Shown here one piece after another: positions 9,744-19,105 of a DNA stretch of 40,096 nt. The position numbers and the translations under genes are program-made. The DNA is taken from assembly GCA_015680685.1 (NCBI GenBank), contig MNCI01025132.1:298682-338777 (forward strand), read 5' to 3'. Position 1 is the first letter of the stretch; every line of letters begins with the position of its first letter. The DNA comes from Gnetum montanum. Taxonomy: Eukaryota; Streptophyta; Gnetopsida; Gnetales; Gnetaceae. Below the pieces are notes generated by a model. It did no database searches. It was not told where the DNA came from and worked only from the letters and a program-made list of their open reading frames with translations.

Positions 9744-12418
9744 TCATGCAGTTCTCGGAGGTAGTGGCTCCTCCATCGGTTGCTTCCCATTGTTGCCAAG
9801 CTTCTAAATTTTATAACACTTAAGGAGTGCCTGTAACTTCTCTTCTTCCATCCTTGGATCATGTACCATCTAGGCTACTAAGTTGATGTTTGCTGGCACT
9901 AGCACATTCCAAAGACATGGTAGTTGTAAAAACATTTTTTTGGCCTTCACGTACTAGGCCACAAACTGCCATCATTCCTCTGCAAAGGCCATGGCCTTTT
10001 CTTTCAACTCATGATAATTTGTCAATCACCTTGCCAGGTCTGAAGCAACATCCTTCTATCCATGGTAGTGAGCTTTAACTACCTCAAGTTTTGAGTTTGC
10101 TATGTGTAGTTTCTGCAAAGTAGCTTTTCTATCTGCAAACTCTTTCTTGTATAATGCATAGGTGGTTGCTACCTATTTCTCCAGCTCCCTTTTAGGCTAA
10201 CATGGCAAGGTTGGCATATTTGAGGTTAGCCAATGCCATGTATTCTTTCAAATCCTCGATTTGTAGGTCTTTATTCTTCACTTCCACATGATGGACTAGT
10301 GCATAACTATCCAGAATGGGTTTCCAATTAGGATTATGTGTTGTCATGGACCCAATGTGGGCTTTAGCCATTTGGATTTCTTTTTCATTTATATACTTGT
10401 ACATGCCTACCTAGTCCTGGAAGTATTCTTTCAACTTCTTGTGCTTCTTGGCCTCATTCTACCACGTGCTTATTTCGATTGCAGACTTCTGTCGAATGGT
10501 GTAGACCTCCTCCATTAAGAGTGTTCTATTTTTCCTAACCAATCTATTGATATCTTAGTTGACCCTCATTAATTATTCTCTCAATTGAAGAACACTTTCT
10601 TCCAGAACATTCTTTTGTTTTTCAATAGTGGTCAACATGGAGTTCTGTATAGTGAGCTATTTATTCTCCTCCACCTTCTTATAGGCATGGGATTGTGCAT
10701 TAATAGCAGAGGCATTCTAGACTACCTTCTCCTTTTCTTGCTCAACAACTTTATTTTCCTCAATTAACTTGTTTATTTGCTCTATTCTAAATAGCTCCAG
10801 CTAGTCAGGTGCAATAAATTGGGTAGGGTCCCATCCTTTAGCTCTTAGGGTGACCAGCTCTTGTTGCAAATGTTGCACTTCTGCTTCTGTGTGTTTGCCC
10901 TAACCTAAGCCATGATCAAATTTCCCTTTGTGGAGATGAGGTCTGATTGTGCTACAATGCCATCGCTGGGGATGTCAAATAGGGTGGTCATTACTTGTCC
11001 CATGTGTAGCAATCAATCTAATACATCTTCATGATCTACAGGATTCATCGAAGTCCTAGCGAACATTTGCACATCTTTGGTCCTTGTCAAATTAACTGAA
11101 GGCATAATAGACACACTAAAAGACTCCTTAATATGATATGTTATCACATTTGCTACGCCCGTTGCATCTTGATGTTGCATGACCACTACTGTCGCACCTT
11201 CTCCTATTTTAAGCATAACTTGGAAGGATGTAGCATTACCAGAGATTTGACATGACCACTAGGATTTTCTTCCAAATTGCAATGAGATCTACCCCCTTGT
11301 TGGGTCTGCCAAAATTGTAGGCTGCACTACATCGTTGAGGAACTAAGAGTTTCAGCAATTTTCTACAAATGGCTCATTAGTGGCTTGTAAACTTGTGGTG
11401 GCAGTCATGGAACTTGTGTTTCATGATGTTGTTTAGGCTCCTTTTCTGCTTCCTTTTCTAGTTTTGCTTGCTTCTATGGTTTTGGTTCCTCACCAAGGTC
11501 TTTCCTTAGTGTTGCCGATTTAAGCAAGTTAACAAACGAAGCATTCTGAGCCTTCATGGAGACGCTATTTGCATAACCCAGGATTTAATCACGCTTGCAC
11601 AACTTTTAGACTAGGTAAGGGAATGGAAGTGTGGGCTTTCCTTCCTTCTTTTCTTCGAACCGCCTCTGAGTTTCTGTGCAATACAACTAGGGAAGGTTGG
11701 TCATGTATTTTTCCATTAGTATGGTAGTTCCTCTGGCTACATATATTGAAATTCGGTTGAGCCCTTTAGTGGGAAAGGGATGATATGTGTCTATTTTGAA
11801 ATAGCTCCTCTCTTCTAAAGTTAATTCTTTATATGTTTTATCATCTTTGTCGTATGCTTGCCTCAGCCACAATTTTCTAGTGTCAATGTCAGATCTTGTG
11901 GATAGATGTGCTAACTTAGCCCCCTCATTTGGTAAATTAAGAGCTTCGATGATTTCTTTGATTGAAAATGACACATTGACTCTTCAAATGTTGACAGTGG
12001 TACCTTCATCTTTGTTATGCTAGAATTGATATGTTTCTTCAAGATACCACTCACCACTATTTGGAAGGATAGGCCACAAGGGTGATGCTTGAAGTTGTGT
12101 CTGAATCGCCTCTAGAGCAAACTCCATAAACAGGCCGAACTTCATCTCTATGATGATCATGGTCAATATGGATTTTTCTTGAATGGCCTCAAGGCATTTT
12201 GGGGACAACATGAGGCATTGTCTTTGCACAAGGGCTTGTTGTTTTGTAGCCTCTCCTTGGACTGACTATCCTATGACAGAAGCCTCTTGATGGATGCAGA
12301 AGGATTGGGCTTCCTACTCCTTGTGCTTCACATGCTTGCCTTGTTGGCCTCTACCACCCCTTCGGCATTTGGCTGCTTCCTGTGAAGGTCCTGCTTGAGC
12401 TCCTCATTTTGGGGCCAT
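9744..12418 (-). pseudogene. Element A ORF2: plant-transposon-like domain plus long coiled coil, decayed
   Basis: The start at 12418 (MAPK) and the end at 9744 (KQPMEEPLPPRTA, stop) are both matched by element B, which supports the limits. The N-terminal part reads SPLWPILPNSGEWYLEETYQF (12020-12100), then IKEIIEALNLPN and LTLEERSYFKI...FPTKGL (11700-11970), and a KLCKRD-like end near 11590. This order resembles the Putative plant transposon protein domain (PF20167-like) found with plant gypsy elements. About 500 residues of Lys/Glu/Gln-rich heptad-like sequence follow (for example KNKDLQIEDLKEYMALANLK at about 10220). The biochemical role is unknown. Many stops and some frameshifts occur, more than in B. 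Its position after gag is where pol would normally be. Confidence 0.75.
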
Positions 12419-12797
12419 TTGTAATCAATCAAGGATTGGACATTACTAAGGTATTGTTATTCATCTTTAATAGGTTTATACCTTAATCATGACCTTAGTT
12501 CCATTAAGTTCTATGGTTTATATAATTGTAGAGTTAGAGAAATTTTCAGAAAAATGCCCAAAAGGTGTTTATCTTGTTTATGACCCTTTGTGATTAGTTC
12601 CTTTTTGCTTATTTATGGCATATTATGTAGCTTATGGTCCCCTGTGTGAAAAGATTAAGGTTTCTAGCATTAATATGATTGGTTTTTCATTATAACGCTT
12701 GAGGTTTGTAACCTTCTTACCCTTGTAATGCCCTTTGGGAATAGAAAATTTTGAAAAAGTGGCGCAAGTTCTCCATGCAAGCATTCCGCCCCCCCCC

Positions 12798-12936
12798 NNN
12801 NNNNNNNNNNNNNNNNNNNNNNNNNNNNNNNNNNNNNNNNNNNNNNNNNNNNNNNNNNNNNNNNNNNNNNNNNNNNNNNNNNNNNNNNNNNNNNNNNNNN
12901 NNNNNNNNNNNNNNNNNNNNNNNNNNNNNNNNNNNN
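12798..12936. other. Assembly gap (139 N) at a poly-C tract
   Basis: The gap starts after CCGCCCCCCCCC. Element B has ACCCCTCCCCCACAACTAAG at the equivalent place, so the unread bases should be another C-rich, polypurine-tract-like stretch of A. Confidence 0.95.
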
Positions 12937-13120
12937 CACTCTCCATGACTAACTTGAATACTCCAAGGTCAAATAGGTTCAAACAATATGAGAATCAGAG
13001 TGGTAGAGAGCCAAATATTGGAACTAGATGTTGGTTGCGTAGTGCTCTGAGTCACGAGAGAAAATTTGAAAAATTCCCCTAGCTGCAAATGATGAGAATG
13101 GAGTTTGGGCACTGCGAGGT

Positions 13121-13215
13121 CATATATATAGCTTTTGTGGGACTCGATATCGGATACCAAATATCAGGTATCTGACATCGAGTCCAACCCAATATCGAGT
13201 AGTCGATATCGGGGG
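13121..13215 (-). promoter_or_regulatory. Internal promoter-like module of element A
   Basis: On the minus strand a tract with repeated GATATC, ATATCGAG and GATACC words (13215-13140) is followed by a TATA box (CTATATATATG, 13131-13121). The same order, array then TATA box, forms the promoter region of the element's own LTRs. It lies about 700 bp upstream of the ORF2 start, so it could drive an ORF2-only transcript. That function is inferred. Confidence 0.5.
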
Positions 13216-14960
13216 TCCAAGAATATGCATTAAATGAGGTAATTGAGCATGGAAAACAAAAATCGATGATTGGTTGGAAGGTTGAAGGTTAGGTGCATAT
13301 TTCTAGCATAAGTAGGAAATCAGATTTAGGCACCGTTGTCTTAGAAGATGGAGTCATAATCATTAAAAGCTTTTAGAAGATGCAAGAAAAGGGGTATTAT
13401 ATTGATGTTGTGGAATGGAGCAATTAATGATAAGGGAAAGCATGAAATCTAGCAATTATATGCTTGGAAGGTAAAGAGTGATGTGGTTGTGTCAGTCAAG
13501 TACAAGTCACAAAAGTTACACAAGTGGGTTCTCCCCAAAGCAGGCTCTAGCCTATGATGCCCTTGTGTAACCACACCTAAAAATGTTCATTGGCACTAAA
13601 GGGGTTGAATGCAACACATACCCATGAAACAAAACACACATGTTGAAATCACCAATTTGAGATAAAACCACAAGTTAGGATCATATAGACAATGAGATGA
13701 GATGGACTGTAGAAAGGATTGCAGAAATTGGGACATGAGGTGTTTTACAATAGGCACAATGAATCCTTATGTATTATTAATGGTTAAATAACCATTAGCC
13801 CTTCGTTCCAAGATTCAAACTAAGTCCAAACCACATTTCAGTCACATCACACCGTTTCATCACTTAGGCTGACAACTATAAGACTATCATAGTTACAAGG
13901 AGTAACATCACTTGGTGTTTTGTCTAAGGGAGGAGCTTATTTATGGCACACATGTTTTGTTGTTTTTTGTTTTTCATTATGGCTCTAAGAAGCCACCAAC
14001 CTTCAAGCATGGATACATGTCTTTCTAGTGGTACCCTCAGTGCCATTTTATGTGACTCTTACTTACATTTTTCATTAGATCTACAAGGATATAATTACAA
14101 TTGAAGTAACATGATAGAACATACAGAAGTAGCCAAAGAGAAACCACAAATCCCCTTGATGCCACACCCTTCACATTCCCTCTTGATTATTCACTCTTCT
14201 GCCTAGGCACAATGATTACGATTTTATTTTTAGTCTCATGGTGAAAAAGAATGTCATTATGATCAAAGCAAGAATCTCTTATTAATGGAATGAGTGGATG
14301 GATGACATGGTCTCACTGTCCGAATAATTAGTTCCTCATGACTCAACAATATAGAGAAAACCTCAACTCAATGGACTACATGATCATTTTATTCATAAGC
14401 GAGATTACATAACAAAGAAAATGAAAACAACAAATAGAAAAAGGTGAAAAGAATAGGAAAAATTATATCAAGAAATAAGAAAATGACAAAAAATTGTAAA
14501 ACAAAAAAATGAAAAACACTTATGAATCTTGAAGATTAGAATGGGGGATTTCCCCATGACTAAACATTTGGTCATGACAAGGATTAATAAGTGGATAGAT
14601 AGGATCCATGCATGTATAAAACATTGGTAACCATTCATTCCCAAGCCACTGGGTGTCTTTTGGTGTTGCGGTAGTTGGGTAGACAAATTGTTGATCACAT
14701 ACTTAATTGTTAAATGTATGGTGGGTCAAGGTATGATGTGTGTTAACATTATGAATGTCTGGCTCACAATTGCACCCTTGATCATGATACAGTATGCATG
14801 GATTTGTTGGTCTCCCCACACTATTAGATTCATTGCATCGATTGGGTGTTGGAGTAATGATGGATGGTGGCCCTTGTGTATGATCAAAGGATGTTGGTTG
14901 TGAAAATGAAGGCGTTGCACTTGATTGGCATTGTGTTGGTTCAGATGAGTGTTTTGCTTC
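13216..14960 (-). other. Non-coding middle of element A
   Basis: This stretch aligns with B 22440-24180. It contains a block with GGGTTCTCCCCAAAGCAGG (13527-13545) that is also present in B and D, an A-rich tract (14400-14515, T-rich in the transcript), and a polypurine-tract-like TCCCCATGACT at 14551 (read on the plus strand). No protein was recognised. Confidence 0.55.
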
Positions 14961-17020
14961 CACCTGTGACCTTTCCTAAAGAATAGACGTTTCGACGTTT
15001 GTGGCGGAAACCTACTGACATCAACATTTCTATGCACATTTGTAGCACAAGTGGCATTCATTTGTTGACGTCATGGTGCTGAACTTTCCTATGTCATTGG
15101 CGAGGACGTGTGATGGGGTGGAGTATGAGAATATTGAGGGTAGGATGGATGGGAAGAGGCACAAGGTGGTGATCCTTTAGGAGATGTCATGGGTTGATGG
15201 TACTTGGGAGAGTGATAGTGGCAATTAGAAGTAGAGGACGTAGAACTGATTAGAGAAACAAGATGTTGAACATCATATCCATACTGCATCAGTTAATAAG
15301 AAGGGTAGGGTTGGTTTGGTGGTGGCCTCCCCCATGACTGTGGGTGTTTCCATGATGGTTGATGATAGTGTTAAGGATGGTAATAAGTCCTCGTTAAATA
15401 GTATGATTGGTTATGGGATTGTCTATAATTATCATATGGAAAAGGAAATCTCCTGGGGCATGTGCTTCTATACAAACTTTAGGTTTAATGCACCTACCCA
15501 ATACTCATGTAGATGCAACAAGATTGGACAATGGCCCTTCAGATGGTTGTATATGCAGATGTCACATCCATTATCTTCATATGTGGTTGAGTCCATAGCC
15601 TCACTTTCTCTAACTATTTTTCCTATTTTTTGAAAAGTGTTCCTAGCTATTTCTTAATTTTGTATCCTTTGTTTATTGTGATCGCTTGGTTTGTTTTCCA
15701 TGATCTTCTCCTCGATTGTCTCTACGAGAGTTTTAATGTTTTCATATATCCATTCTGACATCCTATTAAACTTTCCTTCAAGTTCATCAATAGACTTCTA
15801 TATCGGCAAGGTTCATTGCGGGACCACTTTATCAAGAGCAGCTTCTTCCTCCTTAGCATAGATATGGACCTGCTTCTGCTAAAGAGCTGGGTCCCAATGA
15901 TATCTCTCAATTTTCTCCCATTTGAATATCTCTCCTTCTTCTTTTGCCACATGCTTGATTAGCTCTTAGATCTGATGAGTTCGTAGCTCATATAATTAAC
16001 TTAGGGCATACATCCCAAGGGTCTCCCTTGTCTCATCACGAAGCCCATCTATGATGTGGAAAAGTTTCCTTTCCTCATAGAACCCATGGTATGGGTATCT
16101 ATTCAATAGGGAATAATATTTATCTAAGGCCATGTCCAAGGGTTTATGTTGTTCTTGTCTCCATCCTTGGATCTGCTTCCTCAGGTTAGACACTCTTGCA
16201 TAGGTTTGGTATTTCTCATTGAAGAGTTCCAACATTGTGGACCACTATCAAATTGAATTTGGTTTCAACAATCTATACCACACTTTGGCTCTATTGATTA
16301 GTGTCTTAGGAAAGAGCTTAAGCTTTTGACATCCACTTTCAATGTTGTATGAGATATAGGCATCATGGAAGGCTTGTAAATGATGTTGTGGATCCAAATA
16401 ATAGCTTCTTGCAAATTTAGAAATATTATTCATATCAAGCCTAGGTAGGTGACTCTCTTTGTTATGCCTACAAGATATCCAATTGCCTTTGTGATCTACA
16501 TTAGGCTTTTAGTGGCCAACAAGGGTTCATCATCATCAAATAAGTTGTGAAGGAAATTTCTATTTGTAGTCATTTGATCATGATAATGCTAGCTATGTTC
16601 ATGTTGATGTCTTTGACTTTTCTCGTGGGTTCGATTTCTATTTTTATTTTGACCCTTTAGTGGAGCTTTATCCCCATACCTACGTTCATCTTCATCAGAA
16701 CTAGACATTGAAGGGGGAGAGGAAGATGAGGAATTGGAAGGATTGCCATGGCTTCTATGGTGTTCCCCAAGGTCCCTTGATTTACCCTTTCTAGATTTCG
16801 AGAAGGTCTTAGGCCTTGAGGCCTTCCCTTGTCCAAGACTTACTTCATCTTCTTCAGGGTTGTCTATCTTAGGTGAATGTGGTCCTTGAGTGTTGTCAAG
16901 GTGGTCATGAACATATGAAACCCTTGCATAAGGTTGGTCACCCCAACTTTCTTCAACATATATCTCATTAGTTCTCCAATGAATGTTTTCGTTATAGAGT
17001 ACATTATCATTTCCTTGTGA
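14960..17020 (-). pseudogene. Element A gag, Athila/Tat-like, decayed
   Basis: Gag forms the retrotransposon particle. On the minus strand an Asp/Glu/Ser-rich N-terminus (about 17020-16600, with NPEEDEVSLGQGKASRPK and SSSSSPPSMSSSDEDE) leads into a Retrotrans_gag-type core. That core has YYLDPQHHLQAFHDAY (about 16400), KLKLFPKTLINRAKVWY (about 16300), LRKQIQGWRQEQ (about 16160) and YPYHGFYEERKLFHIIDGL (about 16080). A zinc knuckle CDICIYNHLKGHC (15528-15566) has the C-X2-C-X3-H-X4-C spacing seen in Athila-type gags. A Pro/His/Ser-rich tail ends near 14960. It is the first gene after the primer-binding site. Several stops (mainly TAG) and frameshifts inactivate it. Protease is not found after it, although D has one at this place. 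Confidence 0.8.
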
Positions 17021-17133
17021 GAGAGATATTGTTATTAGTTGATGATGTGTGTCATTTAATATTTTCTAAAAAATATATCATTAATGCATTTACAGCGATT
17101 GTGTGTAATATAACTAATCTAGATAACTAGCAC

Positions 17134-17154
17134 CATCCTTGGAAACAGTGCCAA
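17134..17154 (-). other. Primer-binding site of element A
   Basis: Directly inside the 5' LTR the minus strand reads TTGGCACTGTTTCCAAGG. This resembles the TGGCGCCGTTGCCGGGGA-type site of plant Athila/Tat elements with C-to-T and G-to-A changes. The exact tRNA was not tested. Confidence 0.65.
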
Positions 17155-18000
17155 TGATGAGCAGCGAGGTACCGCCTATGCCTAACCATACAAATCACAA
17201 GCGTTTACACATGATTCAGATGAATTCCATGGATGGGACTAGTTGTGCATCTAGATTGTTATGTCTTGATCGCAGTTCGTTGTCTTCCCACTTGGACTAG
17301 AGGTAGCTTCGTCACGTATGGTTTGGTCCAAAGTGAGACATATGATAATTGATGTTGTTCAGCCTTATGCTACTCCTAATGATAATAAAGAAACTAATTA
17401 ATTAGGCTAATTAACAATGGAAAGTAAAGTCTAAACTAGCCTACGGGCAATGAGTGTCCATTCCTAGCTTGTCGTACATATTTTGAACCAATGTATCCAC
17501 TACTGGGATTACCAAGTGCTATGCTATTTGGTGAACTAAGAAATAACGCTACTAGGGTTACCAAGCGAATGTGTGTTTACACTCAAAACTGGTCTTGCTC
17601 ATTCTGCCAATTCATTAATATGCATGGAAACATAAATATTAACCAAGTACATGAAAAGTAAATTGCATAAGTAAATATAATCTAACTTAAAGTCCTATAA
17701 TGAATAAGAATAAATCTCAATCTTATTGCCATTCATAAAATGTGTCCAAGTACATTGCCACTCGAATAAGGCTCTATACAACTAACTCAGCTCCACTCTG
17801 CAAGCACTCACTGACTATTTTGTAAGATTACGGAATAAAACTATAAGAGTTCAGCTACTCTATTGACTAAGTTATGCCCAAACCATGTGCCCAAGTGTTA
17901 TATTTATAGGCCAGCACACATCCCACGATATTGGATATCCGATAATGGAGCCTCGATATTGGGTATCCAATATTAGGGTTAACACAATCATGACTCATCA
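17155..18000 (-). repeat. Element A 5' LTR
   Basis: It begins TGATGAGCAG and ends GACTCATCA in plus orientation, giving a perfect 7-bp terminal inverted repeat TGATGAG/CTCATCA. It pairs with 8705-9553. It lies next to the primer-binding site, so it is the 5' LTR of a minus-strand element. Confidence 0.9.
17899..17995 (-). promoter_or_regulatory. LTR promoter of element A
   Basis: The minus strand shows a tract of GATATT/GGATATCC-type words, then CTATAAATA (TATA box, about 17909-17899). The tract fills nearly the whole short U3. The assignment rests on position in the LTR and conservation in B and D. Confidence 0.55.
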
Positions 18001-18005
18001 CGTAC
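18001..18005. repeat. Target-site duplication of element A, right copy
   Basis: CGTAC follows the LTR end. It pairs with TGTAC at 8700-8704. Confidence 0.75.
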
Positions 18006-18080
18006 CTTATTAGAAATTTTAAAAAAAGTTTTATTAGACTACAATAAGGAAAATTTGTTATATTTTACATTAACAAAATA

Positions 18081-18085
18081 AAGCC
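18081..18085. repeat. Target-site duplication of element B, left copy
   Basis: AAGCC immediately precedes the LTR start at 18086. An identical AAGCC follows position 35805. Confidence 0.85.
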
Positions 18086-18911
18086 TAATGAGTGGCGAGG
18101 TACCCCTACACTCAACCATACAAATACTAGCATTTCACTAGTCAAACTTTGCAGACGAGCTAGTTGTGGTATCTAGATAGTTACTTGCTGATTACAGTTC
18201 ATTATCTTCCCACTTGGACTAGTATTTGCTTTGTCACGTATGGTTTAGTCCAGAGTGAGGTGTATGATGTAGTTTCTAACCTAGTGCTACTCTTGGAGGC
18301 AATGGAAAGTAAATTTAATTAAGCTAGGAGGAAAAGGGAGAGAGAATCTAAACTAGCCTAAGTGCGATGAGCATCTATTCCTTAATCATCCGTACACATC
18401 TTGGACCTCGTGCACGACTACCACTGGGATTGCCAAACACATGGCCTAGGTACGCTACTGGGATACCAAATAGTCACACTTGAATGCTCGTGATTAAGTC
18501 GTACTCATTCTGTGTTTAAGGAGTTTAGGGTGAAGAGATCTTAGCTATGAAAGCAATAAATAAAATAACAATTAAAGAATTAAACTAAGTGAATGCTGCA
18601 ATGATGAAGTAATCTCGATCTTTATTTTTGGTCATGTGTGTGTCTAAGTACGTCACACTTGAATAAAGGTTTTGTACAATTACAATCATCACATTGTGGG
18701 CATGCACTGGGAGAAAAGAGTTGAGAGGAAAAAATGACAAAAAGACTCTACTCTAATACTAACTTCTAACTAAAAACTTCCTTGCTCTATCGTGCGCCTA
18801 AGGTGTATTTATAGGCTTGCACAGGAGCCACGATATCGTGTATACGATATTGCAAGCCAGGTTGTGATATCGCGGGTGCGATATCGTGACCTAATAAATC
18901 ACGATTCATCA
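18086..18911 (-). repeat. Element B 3' LTR
   Basis: It begins TAATGAGTGGCGAGGTACCC and ends CACGATTCATCA. TATTTATAG lies at 18807-18815. Next to it is a palindrome-rich tract containing CACGATATCGTG (a perfect 12-bp palindrome) and GCGATATCGTG. It is related to A's and D's LTRs across its length. Confidence 0.9.
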
Positions 18912-18919
18912 TACCCCCA
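18912..18919 (-). other. Polypurine tract of element B
   Basis: The minus strand GTGGGGGTA abuts the 3' LTR, identical to element A. The following TGAATGAAAA and CCTCGAGTTAAA on the plus strand are also shared with A. Confidence 0.8.
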
Positions 18920-19105
18920 CAACTGAATGAAAACTTATCCTCGAGTTAAACAAAATGAGAATAAGCCCCATTGATTACACAGTGGATAGGTATGGGATTA
19001 TTAACTGACTAGGGATTTATTCATGTCATAGTGGAGAACTCAATAGAACAAAATTAGAACACAACAAAAAATTACAAAATTGCAAAATTATAAACTTTAT
19101 TTAGC

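Larger units (their letters stand above)
8705..18000 (-). mobile_element. Element A: complete, non-autonomous Tat/Athila-like LTR retrotransposon
   Basis: The element has two LTRs in direct orientation (8705-9553 and 17155-18000), a polypurine tract next to the left LTR, a primer-binding site next to the right LTR and a 5-bp target duplication. This fixes transcription on the minus strand. In transcript order it holds gag (about 17020-14960), a non-coding middle with an internal promoter-like module (13215-13121), and ORF2 (12418-9744). There is no protease, RT, RNase H or integrase anywhere in its 7.6-kb interior. It must have relied on proteins supplied in trans. By eye the two LTRs differ at roughly 10-15% of bases, mostly transitions, so the insertion is old. 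Confidence 0.85.

Noticed and set aside
12632-13082. Open frames spanning the run of N
   Set aside because: They are artefacts of unread bases being translated as X.
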